A stretch of 64,000 bases of DNA from Streptomyces violaceoruber (GTDB lineage Bacteria; Actinomycetota; Actinomycetes; Streptomycetales; Streptomycetaceae): NCBI RefSeq assembly GCF_033406955.1, contig NZ_CP137734.1, positions 4,216,001 to 4,280,000 on the forward strand, in the 5' to 3' direction. The notes beneath the pieces were generated by a model. The model did not search any database. It saw only the letters and a list, made by a program, of their open reading frames with translations, and was not told where the DNA came from. Shown one piece after another: positions 26,706 to 34,150 of the stretch. Both the position numbers and the translations under genes were made by a program. Each line of letters opens with the position of its first letter. The first letter of the stretch is position 1.

Positions 26706-26735
26706 AATGGGCCGACCCGAACGGGTCGGCCCATT
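26706..26735. terminator. Bidirectional terminator between trxA and the acetyltransferase gene
   Basis: A perfect 13-bp stem (26706-26718 with 26723-26735) with GAAC loop, between convergent genes and 4 bases after a parS site. Confidence 0.85.
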
Positions 26736-26762
26736 TGGTGTACAGCGGTCTCCGGTGCCGAG

Positions 26763-27380
26763 CTACAGCGGCCGCAGCACCGGCTCCTTCTGCACGGCGC
26801 CCAGCAGGCGGTCCAGTGCCATCTCCACGTCTTCCTTCCAGGACAGCGTGGAGCGAAGATCCAACCGCAGCCGCGGATGCCGGGGATGCGGTCGGACCGT
26901 CTTGAAGCCCACCGCCAGGAGATGATCCGCCGGCAGAACGCAGGCGGGCTCCTTCCAGCGGGCATCGCCGAACGCCTCGATGGCCTTGAAGCCACGACGC
27001 AGGAGATCCTTGGCGACCGTCTGGACCATCACCCGGCCCAGCCCTTGGCCCTGGTACCCCGGCATCACGAACGCGGTCATCAACTGAACCGCGTCGGAGG
27101 AGACCGGGCTGGTGGGGAAAGCGGCCGAGCGCGGCACATACGCGGGCGGTGCGTAGAGAACGAAGCCCACCGGCACGTCGTCGACGTAGACCACTCGGCC
27201 GCAGGATCCCCAGTCCAGCAGCACGGCGGAGATCCAGGACTCCTTCTCCAGGGCCGCCGTACCGGCCTCTACCGCGGCCTCGCCGCTGACGGGGTCCAGT
27301 TCCCAGAAGACGCACGAGCGACAGCGCTGGGGAAGGTCCTGAAGGTTGTCCAGCGTGAGCGGTACGAGCCTGCGCCCCAT
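26763..27380 (-). CDS. GNAT-family N-acetyltransferase
   Basis: The 205-residue protein has a GNAT core: PTSPVSSDAVQLMTAFVMPG followed by the acetyl-CoA loop YQGQGLGRVMVQTVAKDLLRRG near residues 108-128. Near the N-terminus a CRSCVFWE motif (two close cysteines) is notable. ATG 27380 (MGRRLVPL) follows GAGGAA. The reading frame runs on upstream without evidence of further start signals. It is located at the end of the minus-strand par cluster. The substrate is not known. Confidence 0.85.
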   Translation of the reverse strand: MGRRLVPLTLDNLQDLPQRCRSCVFWELDPVSGEAAVEAGTAALEKESWISAVLLDWGSCGRVVYVDDVPVGFVLYAPPAYVPRSAAFPTSPVSSDAVQLMTAFVMPGYQGQGLGRVMVQTVAKDLLRRGFKAIEAFGDARWKEPACVLPADHLLAVGFKTVRPHPRHPRLRLDLRSTLSWKEDVEMALDRLLGAVQKEPVLRPL

Positions 27381-27526
27381 GAAGGCTGTTCCTCGCTTCC
27401 TTCCCCTGCCGCGTCGCGGGCGGCTGTCAGAGCGCTCCGTTCCCTGAGCAGGCTGCCGATGAACCCACCGACCGCGCCCAGCCCCAAGCCCGCGCTCACC
27501 CATTCGGTGCGGCTCATCGTTCGCAT
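27269..27526 (-). CDS. Possible small membrane protein overlapping the acetyltransferase start (weak)
   Basis: An 85-codon frame starts MRTMSRTEWVSAG at 27526 behind a strong GGAGGAAGGCAGG RBS. It has one hydrophobic glycine-rich segment (about residues 8-22) followed by an arginine-rich, then Ala/Glu-rich region. Its last 112 bases overlap the acetyltransferase gene in another frame, so the C-terminal part is suspect. The RBS and plausible start argue for it; the overlap argues against. I recognise no family. Confidence 0.3.
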   Translation of the reverse strand: MRTMSRTEWVSAGLGLGAVGGFIGSLLRERSALTAARDAAGEGSEEQPSWGAGSYRSRWTTFRTFPSAVARASSGNWTPSAARPR

Positions 27527-27624
27527 GGCCCCTGCCTTCCTCCCAGAGGTACCGCCAGGTGACAACGCTCTCCCGCTCGCATCGTATCCACGATGCGGTG
27601 GACCCGACACCGACGCAAAGCAAA

Positions 27625-27665
27625 GGGCGGACCGTGTTCCGGTATGCACCGGACACAGTCCGCCC
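27625..27665 (-). terminator. Terminator after parAB
   Basis: An imperfect stem of about 18 bp (27625-27643 with 27648-27665, one mismatch and one bulge). On the minus strand it is followed by TTTGCTTT. It lies 53 bases after the parB stop. Confidence 0.7.
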
Positions 27666-27717
27666 TGTGCCGCTCCTACGGCAGTCGGAGCGCCCCTGGA
27701 CGCTCCGCCTACCGGAG

Positions 27718-28824
27718 TCAGGACTCGGCGTCCCCGTCCTCGTCCTCGCCCTCCAGAAGGCCCTTCTGCAGCACGGGGCCCTCTCCGGGAGCGAGACTGC
27801 CGAGGATCCGCTCAAGGTCGTCCATGGAGGCGAACTCCACGGTGATCTTGCCCTTTTTCTGACCCAGGTCGACCTTCACACGCGTCTCGAAGCGATCCGA
27901 GAGCCGCGTCGCGAGGTCCGACAGCGCTGGGGAGACCAGAGAGCCGGCCCTCGGGCCCTTGGCTCGCTGCGGCTTCTGCGGCCGGGACCCCATGAGGGTC
28001 ACGATCTCTTCGACCGACCGCACCGAGAGCCCTTCGGCCACGATGCGATGCGCCAGTCGATCCTGCTCCTCCGGGTCGTCGACGGACAGGAGGGCTCGCG
28101 CGTGCCCCGCGGAGAGCACACCTGCGGCCACCCGGTTCTGCACCTTCGGGGAGAGCTTCAGCAGACGCAGGGTGTTGGACACCTGCGGGCGGGAGCGGCC
28201 GATACGGTCCGCCAGCTGGTCATGCGTGCAGTTGAAGTCCTTCAGCAACTGGTCGTAGGCGAAGGCCTCCTCCAGCGGATTCAGCTGAGCGCGGTGCAGG
28301 TTCTCCAGGAGCGCGTCCAGAAGGAGCTTCTCGTCCTCCGTCGCCCGCACGATCGCCGGGATGGCGTCCAGCTCCAGCTCTCGGCAGGCGCGGAAGCGGC
28401 GCTCGCCCATGATGAGCTCATAGCGCCCAGGCTCCGTCGGCCGAACGACAACCGGCTGGAGGAGTCCTACCTCTCGGATGGAGGTGACGAGCTCGGCCAG
28501 CGCGTCGTCGTCGAAGTCCTTGCGCGGCTGCTTCGGGTTCGGCGTGATGGCGTCGAGTGGAACCTCGGCGAAGTGCGCCCCCATGGGCGGCCGAAGCCCT
28601 TCGACGCCCTGGGGTGCCGTCAGCTCTTCGGTTTCACGTGAAACATGCTGAAGCGTGGCCACCTTCGCCGCGGCCACCCCACGCTCGTTCGGCAGCAGCG
28701 GCATCGCCCCAGGGGCCGCAGAAGCCGCGCTCCCCAAGGCCGCCGAGGCAACCGACTTCTCGGTCGGGGCGTTGGGGATCAGTGCACCGAGGCCACGACC
28801 CAACCCCCTCCGTCGCTCACTCAC
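27718..28824 (-). CDS. parB: Chromosome partitioning protein ParB
   Basis: ParB binds the parS sites, spreads, and organises origin segregation during sporulation. The 368-residue protein begins RRGLGRGLGALIP, the usual ParB opening. The ParB/Spo0J nuclease-like CTP-binding domain is at about 80-170 with GERRFRACRELEL. The helix-turn-helix follows (QLADRIGRSRPQVSNTLRLLKL) and then a C-terminal dimer domain. It overlaps parA by 4 bases (ATGA). A parS site lies within codons near residue 62 and is read as VSRET. Confidence 0.97.
   Translation of the reverse strand: MSERRRGLGRGLGALIPNAPTEKSVASAALGSAASAAPGAMPLLPNERGVAAAKVATLQHVSRETEELTAPQGVEGLRPPMGAHFAEVPLDAITPNPKQPRKDFDDDALAELVTSIREVGLLQPVVVRPTEPGRYELIMGERRFRACRELELDAIPAIVRATEDEKLLLDALLENLHRAQLNPLEEAFAYDQLLKDFNCTHDQLADRIGRSRPQVSNTLRLLKLSPKVQNRVAAGVLSAGHARALLSVDDPEEQDRLAHRIVAEGLSVRSVEEIVTLMGSRPQKPQRAKGPRAGSLVSPALSDLATRLSDRFETRVKVDLGQKKGKITVEFASMDDLERILGSLAPGEGPVLQKGLLEGEDEDGDAES
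28631..28644. other. parS: parS centromere site 7, inside parB
   Basis: A perfect GTTTCACGTGAAAC in parB, read in frame as VSRET in the linker before the N-terminal domain. Confidence 0.9.
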
Positions 28825-29894
28825 TGGGTCCCCTCCACCATGCTCGGATCGTTCTGAGCGCCGAGGTGGGCGTGGGTCGCGTCATAGGTGACGCCCACAC
28901 CCTTCAGCGCGATCTCACGGGCCGCCTCCAGATAGGAGAGGGCTCCACTTGATCCTGGATCGTAGGTCAGTACTGTCTGCCCGTAGCTCGGAGCCTCGGA
29001 GATACGGACCGAGCGGGGAATGCTCGTCCGCAACACCTCCTCGCCGAAGTGGCTGCGCACCTCGTCAGCGACCTGCGACGCGAGCCGCGTCCGGCCGTCG
29101 TACATGGTGAGGAGGATCGTCGACACATGCAGCGTGGGGTTGAGATGGCCCCGCACCAGGTCGACGTTGCGCAGCAGCTGCCCCAGCCCTTCCAGGGCGT
29201 AGTACTCGCACTGGATGGGGATCAGCACCTCTTGGCCCGCGACGAGGGCATTGACGGTCAGCAGACCGAGGGAGGGCGGGCAGTCGATGAGGATGTAGTC
29301 CAGCGGCTGCTCGTACGCCGTGATCGCTCGCTGGAGGCGGCTCTCGCGAGCGACCAGCGAGACCAGTTCGATCTCCGCACCGGCGAGATCGATCGTGGCG
29401 GGCGCACAGAACAGACCCTCGACATCGGGGACCGGCTGGACCACTTCCGAGAGCGGTCGGCTCTCGACCAGCACGTCGTAGATGGAAGGCACATCGGCGT
29501 GATGATCGATCCCCAGCGCGGTGGAGGCATTGCCCTGCGGGTCGAGGTCGACGACCAGGACTCTCGCACCGTGCAGGGCGAGTGACGCGGCAAGATTGAC
29601 GGTCGTCGTCGTCTTGCCCACACCGCCCTTCTGGTTCGCTACGACCATGACCCGGGTCTGCTCGGGTCGCGGCAGCCCCTCGCCGGCGCGGCCCAGAGCC
29701 TCCACCGCCAGCTGGGCAGCACGACCGATCGGCGTGTCGTCCATCGGAGGCGGTGTTTCACGTGAAACATCCGCCCCCATCGACTCGGTACGGGGACCGG
29801 GGACCGGATCGGTCATCGGTCCCGCGATATTGGCGTCGGACCGCAAGGATTCACTCTCCTCGACTTCAGGCTCGCAATGAACAGAGCCTCCCAT
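28821..29894 (-). CDS. parA: Chromosome partitioning ATPase ParA
   Basis: A Walker-type ATPase that drives ParB complexes apart and organises division in aerial hyphae. The 357-residue protein has a disordered acidic N-terminus (1-75) and then the deviant Walker A KGGVGKTTTTVN at 89-100. The switch DLDPQGNAST and the Walker B region DYILIDCPPSLG follow. ATG 29894 (MGGSVHCEP) gives the length I remember for Streptomyces ParA; MTDPV at residue 27 is an alternative. It overlaps parB by 4 bases. A parS site is read as VSRET near residue 43. Confidence 0.95.
   Translation of the reverse strand: MGGSVHCEPEVEESESLRSDANIAGPMTDPVPGPRTESMGADVSRETPPPMDDTPIGRAAQLAVEALGRAGEGLPRPEQTRVMVVANQKGGVGKTTTTVNLAASLALHGARVLVVDLDPQGNASTALGIDHHADVPSIYDVLVESRPLSEVVQPVPDVEGLFCAPATIDLAGAEIELVSLVARESRLQRAITAYEQPLDYILIDCPPSLGLLTVNALVAGQEVLIPIQCEYYALEGLGQLLRNVDLVRGHLNPTLHVSTILLTMYDGRTRLASQVADEVRSHFGEEVLRTSIPRSVRISEAPSYGQTVLTYDPGSSGALSYLEAAREIALKGVGVTYDATHAHLGAQNDPSMVEGTQ
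29755..29768. other. parS: parS centromere site 8, inside parA
   Basis: A perfect GTTTCACGTGAAAC in the 5' part of parA, read in frame as VSRET. Confidence 0.9.
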
Positions 29895-30052
29895 GCCTCT
29901 GGGGTCATGAACCAGTGAGGCCTGGTCTTCTGTGGAGAAATCCACCTCTGTGGACAACTCCGTGCCCTCCCCGAGCGACCCTAGAGGCTTCCGGTCGCGG
30001 GGGTCGGCCGCGGCGCGGCCGCGGCTGATGATGCCGTGCAGCAGTGAGCGAC

Positions 30053-30066
30053 GTTTCACGTGAAAC
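30053..30066. other. parS: parS centromere site 9
   Basis: A perfect GTTTCACGTGAAAC in the rsmG-parA spacer. Confidence 0.9.
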
Positions 30067-30131
30067 ACGATGCACAGCCGCTGATGCCGAACTGCCGCGA
30101 CACTCCGGCATGCGTGAGCAGGGCAGCTTGT

Positions 30132-30179
30132 GTGGAGTACGGCCTGGGTGGAGTACGGCCCGGGTGGAGTACGACTGAC
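30132..30179. repeat. Three tandem 16-bp repeats upstream of parA
   Basis: Units beginning GTGGAGTACGG start at 30132, 30148 and 30164. The first two differ at one base; the third diverges at its end. They may be a binding array or just slippage. Confidence 0.7.
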
Positions 30180-30199
30180 CATCCGAGCGAAGCCGGACG

Positions 30200-30919
30200 C
30201 TATCCGCGGCGCCGACGCGTCCGGCCGGTCCGTGCGGCCTTGGCCCGCTTGGCGGCGAAGCGCACACCACCGGGGCTCTCGCCCACCTCTACTCGCACCA
30301 CGGTGGACAGGGGAGACACGACGCCCTCTCCGACGTGGAGGATGGACGTCTGCTCCGCACCGAGTTTGCTCAGCGCCGCGGTCGCCGCCTTCAGCTCCTC
30401 CTCGGCCGTGTCGCCCTTGAGGGCCAGCATCTCCCCGTACGGACGCAGCAGGGGGATGCCCCAGGTGGCGAGGCGGTCCAGCGGAGCTACGGCACGGGCC
30501 GTCACCACATGGACCGGCGGCAGCTTGCCCATAACCTCTTCGGCCCGGCCCCGCACCACGGTGACATGGTCCAGGCCCAGCAGCTCCACGACCTCGGTCA
30601 GGAAGTTCGTGCGGCGCAGCAACGGCTCGAGAAGGGTGATCTTCAGGTCTTCCCGCACCAGCGCCAGCGGGATACCGGGCAGGCCGGCTCCCGAGCCGAC
30701 GTCGCACACCGTCACTCCCTCGGGCACAACCTCCGAAAGCACCGCGCAGTTCAGCAGGTGCCGCTCCCAGAGCCGGGGTACTTCTCGCGGGCCGATCAAA
30801 CCACGCTTCACCCCCGCCTCGGCAAGCAGTTCCGCGTAGCGGACCGCGTCCGCGTAGCGATCACCGAACACATCACGTGCCTGCTCGGGTACAGGGGGGA
30901 GCTCCGCTGCCTCCGACAC
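30200..30919 (-). CDS. rsmG: 16S rRNA (guanine-527-N7)-methyltransferase RsmG (GidB)
   Basis: RsmG methylates G527 of 16S rRNA; its loss gives low-level streptomycin resistance in actinomycetes. The 239-residue protein has the SAM-binding motif VCDVGSGAGLPGIPLAL near residue 72 and the conserved HLLNCAVLSEVV before it. It ends in a very basic tail (RTGRTRRRRG). GTG 30919 follows GGAAGGAC; the longer frame to 30973 lacks support. It belongs to the minus-strand rpmH-rnpA-yidD-yidC-jag-rsmG gene order. Confidence 0.95.
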   Translation of the reverse strand: MSEAAELPPVPEQARDVFGDRYADAVRYAELLAEAGVKRGLIGPREVPRLWERHLLNCAVLSEVVPEGVTVCDVGSGAGLPGIPLALVREDLKITLLEPLLRRTNFLTEVVELLGLDHVTVVRGRAEEVMGKLPPVHVVTARAVAPLDRLATWGIPLLRPYGEMLALKGDTAEEELKAATAALSKLGAEQTSILHVGEGVVSPLSTVVRVEVGESPGGVRFAAKRAKAARTGRTRRRRG

Positions 30920-30997
30920 GGGGACCGTCCTTCCGTATGGCACCGGCGCACCGGGCGCCGGAACCAGAACCACCAGAACTATCAGGCTGACAAAATT

Positions 30998-31026
30998 CGG
31001 CCCCGCCTGCGCAACAGACGGGGCCG
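30998..31026 (-). terminator. Terminator between jag and rsmG
   Basis: An 8-bp GC stem (30998-31005 with 31019-31026) followed on the minus strand by AATTTTG. It lies 18 bases past the jag stop and could end part of the yidC-jag transcript before rsmG. Confidence 0.6.
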
Positions 31027-31043
31027 GGGAACGAGAGAACCGA

Positions 31044-31556
31044 TCAGGCGGGAAGCACGACGACGAAGCGCTCCGGCTCCTCGCCCTCGGACTCGCTGCG
31101 CAGTCCCGCGGCCTTGACCGCGTCGTGCACGACCTTGCGCTCGAAGGGCGTCATCGGCTTCAGCCGCACGGACTCGCCGCTGCTCCTGACCTCGGCCGCG
31201 GCCTTGGCACCCAGCTCGGACAGCTCGGCGCGCTTGTCGGCGCGGTACCCCGCGATGTCGAGCATCAGGCGGCTGCGGTCACCGGTCTCGCGGTGCACGG
31301 CCAGGCGTGTGAGCTCCTGCAGAGCCTCCAGCACCTCACCGTCCCGGCCGACCAGCTTCTCCAGGTCCCTGCTCTTGCTGTCGCTGATGATCGAGACGGA
31401 GGCACGGTCGGCCTCGACGTCCATGTCGATGTCGCCGTCGAGGTCGGCGATGTCGAGCAGACCCTCCAGGTAGTCCGCGGCGATCTCGCCCTCCTGCTCG
31501 AGGCGAGTGAGGGTGTCTGCACCCTCGGCAGCGGCGGAGATAGTGCCTTCCGTCAC
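31044..31556 (-). CDS. jag: Jag/KhpB-like RNA-binding protein (KH and R3H domains)
   Basis: The 170-residue protein has an acidic N-terminus, a KH-type segment (about 55-105, KLVGRDGEVLEALQELTRLAV) and a C-terminal R3H domain (about 110-170). The R3H domain contains RLKPMTPFERKVVHDAVK and ends in PERFVVVLPA. GTG 31556 follows AAGGAG. It lies 15 bases behind yidC, as in most bacteria. Family members bind RNA and influence cell elongation and division in Gram-positive bacteria. The longer Jag-N domain is absent. Confidence 0.93.
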   Translation of the reverse strand: MTEGTISAAAEGADTLTRLEQEGEIAADYLEGLLDIADLDGDIDMDVEADRASVSIISDSKSRDLEKLVGRDGEVLEALQELTRLAVHRETGDRSRLMLDIAGYRADKRAELSELGAKAAAEVRSSGESVRLKPMTPFERKVVHDAVKAAGLRSESEGEEPERFVVVLPA

Positions 31557-31571
31557 GGGATGGACTCCTTC

Positions 31572-32867
31572 TTACTTCTTCGACGGGGACTTGGGCCGCT
31601 GCGGGCCCTTGCGCTGTCCGGACTGGGCCTTGCTGCGGCCACCGCCGCCGGACTTCTGAGCCGGCTTCTTGGCACCGGCGGCAGGCTTGGCGTCCTGCTT
31701 GCCGGCCGGTTCGGCGTCCTGCGGCTCGTCCGACTTGGTCAGCGACGTCTTCGGCTCGGCCTCACCGGCGGGCTTGGCCTGGCGCTGGGACTTGCTCTGC
31801 CGCTTGGGCTGTTGGCGCTTGGGCTGAGCCGTGGTTGTCACGGTCGAGCCGTCCTCGCTCTGGACGGCCACGGCGGCGTCGTTCTTCACCACGTTGCCGT
31901 CGGCCTGGGCGGCCAGGCCCGCCTTGTTCAGACCGTTGATGAACTTGCGCTCGGCCTCGTTGCGGTCCCGGCCCTTGGCGACGATGGCCTTCACGATGGC
32001 CTTCTCGCCCCGGCGACGGGTCCTGCCGTGCTCGGTGACGCTCTTGTGCAGCCGCTCCAGGTAGGAGGCCTGCGCCTTGGAGCCCGGCGTCGGGTTGTTG
32101 CGGATGACGTACATCTGCTGGCCCATGGTCCACACGTTGGTGGTCAGCCAGTAGACGAGGACACCGACGGGGAAGTTGATACCGAAGACGGCGAACATGA
32201 CCGGGAAGACGTACATCAGCATCTTCTGCTGCTGCATGAACGGCGTCTTCACCGAGGTGTCGACGTTCTTGGTCATCAGCTGGCGCTGGGTGAAGAACTG
32301 CGACGCGGACATCAGCACGATCATGACCGCGGTGATGACCCGGACGTCCGTCAGCGAGGCACCGAGGGATTCCACCTTGGACGCGCCGTCGGTGAACTTC
32401 GCGGCCAGCGGGGCACCGAAGATGTGCGCCTTCTGGGCGCTCTCCAGCAGGGGCTGGTTGATCTTGCCGATGGTGTCGCCGGACGCGATGCCGTTGAGCA
32501 CGTGGTACAGGGCGAAGAAGAACGGGGACTGCGCCAGGATGGGAAGGCACGAGGAGAGCGGGTTGGTACCCGTCTCCTTGTACAGCTTCATCATCTCTTC
32601 GGACTGACGCTGCTTGTCGTTCTTGTAGCGCTCCTGGATCTTCTTCATCTCCGGCTGGAGCGTCTGCATCCCGCGCGTCGCCTTGATCTGCTTCACGAAG
32701 AGCGGGATCAGGCAGATGCGGATGAGGATCACCAGGGACACGATGGACAGGCCCCAGGCCCATCCGGTGTCAGGTCCGAAGATCGCCCCGTACACCGTGT
32801 GGAACTGGACGATGACCCAGGAGACGGGCCAGGTGATAAAGCTGAAGAGGCTGGCAATCGTGTCCAC
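31572..32867 (-). CDS. yidC: Membrane protein insertase YidC
   Basis: YidC inserts and folds membrane proteins with or without SecYEG. The 431-residue protein starts with a short membrane segment, then the conserved core (about 35-270) with five hydrophobic segments. IRICLIPLFVKQIKATRGMQ near residue 50 carries the arginine of the hydrophilic groove. The C-terminal 150 residues are a basic, disordered Lys/Gln/Ala-rich tail typical of actinobacterial YidC and suited to binding ribosomes. GTG 32867 follows AAGGAGC. It overlaps neither neighbour, with 3 bases to yidD. Confidence 0.95.
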   Translation of the reverse strand: MDTIASLFSFITWPVSWVIVQFHTVYGAIFGPDTGWAWGLSIVSLVILIRICLIPLFVKQIKATRGMQTLQPEMKKIQERYKNDKQRQSEEMMKLYKETGTNPLSSCLPILAQSPFFFALYHVLNGIASGDTIGKINQPLLESAQKAHIFGAPLAAKFTDGASKVESLGASLTDVRVITAVMIVLMSASQFFTQRQLMTKNVDTSVKTPFMQQQKMLMYVFPVMFAVFGINFPVGVLVYWLTTNVWTMGQQMYVIRNNPTPGSKAQASYLERLHKSVTEHGRTRRRGEKAIVKAIVAKGRDRNEAERKFINGLNKAGLAAQADGNVVKNDAAVAVQSEDGSTVTTTAQPKRQQPKRQSKSQRQAKPAGEAEPKTSLTKSDEPQDAEPAGKQDAKPAAGAKKPAQKSGGGGRSKAQSGQRKGPQRPKSPSKK

Positions 32868-32870
32868 TAA

Positions 32871-33245
32871 TCATGCTCCTTGGGCATGGGGCGAGGTCTC
32901 TGCGGCCGGGCTCGAAGGATCGGACGAGCTCGGATGAGCAGGCCTTCCTTCGGTGGCCGGTTCGGCGGCGGAGGTCCCGCCCTTGCGTGCCCGCCAGGCG
33001 GCACGCAGCATTTCGTGCCACCGCGGACGCTTGCGCGGCGGAACATGGTCCACGCCGCCCAGCGACCACGGATTGCACCGCAGGATGCGCCAAGCGGTGA
33101 GTGCCGTGCCCTTGACGGCTCCGTGCCGGTCGATGGCCGTGTAGCCGTAGTGGGAACACGACGGGTAGTACTTGCACACCGGCCCCAGCAGCGGACTGAT
33201 CGTCCACTGGTAGAGCTTGATCAGAGCCAGCAGCGGGTACTTCAT
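32871..33245 (-). CDS. yidD: Membrane protein insertion efficiency factor YidD
   Basis: The 124-residue protein has the YidD core in its first 80 residues: [25 protein letters not shown], with conserved cysteines, and [18 protein letters not shown]. The remaining Ser/Pro-rich tail is extra. YidD aids YidC-dependent insertion. It overlaps rnpA by 4 bases and precedes yidC by 3 bases, which indicates one transcript with coupled translation. Confidence 0.94.
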
Positions 33246-33613
33246 CGCGCGCCCCCTCCCAGTAGCCGCGCCAGGGCGGCGTCCAGGTCTCGGGCCAGCT
33301 GTGCATGGTCGGCGTCACCCGCACCGGGCAGCGCTCGTACGACTACCAGGCTACCGGGGGGCAACAGGTCGATCCGGTCGCGCATCAGATGGCGAAGCCT
33401 GCGCTTCACCTTGTTGCGCACGACCGCGACACCCACGGCTTTGCTCACGACGAAACCCGCACGTGTCCGGGGAGCGCTCTCCCCAGGCGCGTGCGGGTCC
33501 GTGGCACCGCTTCGAAGGTGGACGACGAGGGTCGGGCGGCCGGCCCGGCGACCTCGTCGTACCGCGGTCGCGAAGTCCTCGCGCCGCCTCAGCCGGTTCT
33601 CGGTGGGCAGCAC
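33242..33613 (-). CDS. rnpA: Ribonuclease P protein component
   Basis: RnpA is the protein subunit of the RNase P ribozyme that trims tRNA 5' ends. The 123-residue protein starts [14 protein letters not shown], the usual opening. It contains the signature [14 protein letters not shown] near residue 67, which binds the RNA. It lies 21 bases after rpmH and overlaps yidD. The order rpmH-rnpA-yidD-yidC is universal around origins. Confidence 0.96.
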
Positions 33614-33634
33614 GATGTCATGACCTGACCGGGA

Positions 33635-33772
33635 TCAGGCGGACAGACGGGCGCGACCCTTGCTGCGGCGGGTCGCGAGAATCGCGCGGCCGGCACGGGT
33701 ACGCATACGCAGCCGGAAGCCGTGGGTCTTCGCGCGGCGACGGTTGTTCGGCTGGAAGGTGCGCTTGCTCAC
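33635..33772 (-). CDS. rpmH: 50S ribosomal protein L34
   Basis: A 45-residue, very basic ribosomal protein, SKRTFQPNNRRRAKTHGFR to GRARLSA. The frame is open upstream to 33901, but the GTG at 33772 gives the conserved start and length. It is the first gene of the minus-strand cluster, and divergent from dnaA across a 378-base spacer. Confidence 0.97.
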   Translation of the reverse strand: MSKRTFQPNNRRRAKTHGFRLRMRTRAGRAILATRRSKGRARLSA

Positions 33773-34150
33773 TCGGGGGCTCCAGAAAGATTCGGGTGTT
33801 GGCGGGGTGCCGTCCTGGCTGTCACCGTGCGCCCACGAGTAGCTCGCGTTACGCCCGAGTGCACCGCTTTTTCGATCACCTTGGACGTGACCTGTGCCCA
33901 TCGGAGGCAGGCGGCAGCAGCCATCGACAACTCGACCTGGTTACGGTACGTGCGACTGCGCCATTCGGTCAAACCAGCGGTGACCGGGAGACACTTGTCC
34001 ACAGGCTGGGGACAACAACTTGAACCCTACCCGTCGCGCTGACTACCGTGACTGGACTCCGATTCGTTCCCTTATCCCTGCCCCACCCGAGTTTCATCCC
34101 GACCCGTCCCCGAATCACACCTTCGAGGGACTCGTGAGAGAGCGTGCCCT
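33773..34150. promoter_or_regulatory. rpmH-dnaA divergent promoter region with DnaA boxes
   Basis: This 378-base spacer carries promoters for rpmH (minus) and dnaA (plus). A perfect DnaA box TTGTCCACA lies at 33995-34003, and an opposed near-match TGGGGACAA at 34007-34015 is 3 bases away. A pair of boxes 150 bases upstream of dnaA fits autoregulation by DnaA, known in Streptomyces. No other gene is seen. Confidence 0.7.

Larger units (their letters stand above)
29895..30199. promoter_or_regulatory. Spacer between rsmG and parA with DnaA box, parS and 16-bp repeats
   Basis: This 305-base region should hold the parAB promoter(s). It contains a perfect reverse DnaA box TGTGGACAA at 29949-29957 with a related TGTGGAGAA at about 29930-29938. 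It also has parS site 9 at 30053-30066 and three 16-bp tandem repeats starting at 30132, 30148 and 30164 (unit GTGGAGTACGGCCTGG). I could not fix -10/-35 hexamers. Confidence 0.55.

Noticed and set aside
27580..27600. Short inverted repeat GCATCG/CGATGC near the parB end as an operator
   Set aside because: Six-base arms are expected by chance in GC-rich DNA; the terminator nearby explains the region better.
30132..30179. Short repeats upstream of parA as a CRISPR array
   Set aside because: Repeats are contiguous with no spacers and number only three.
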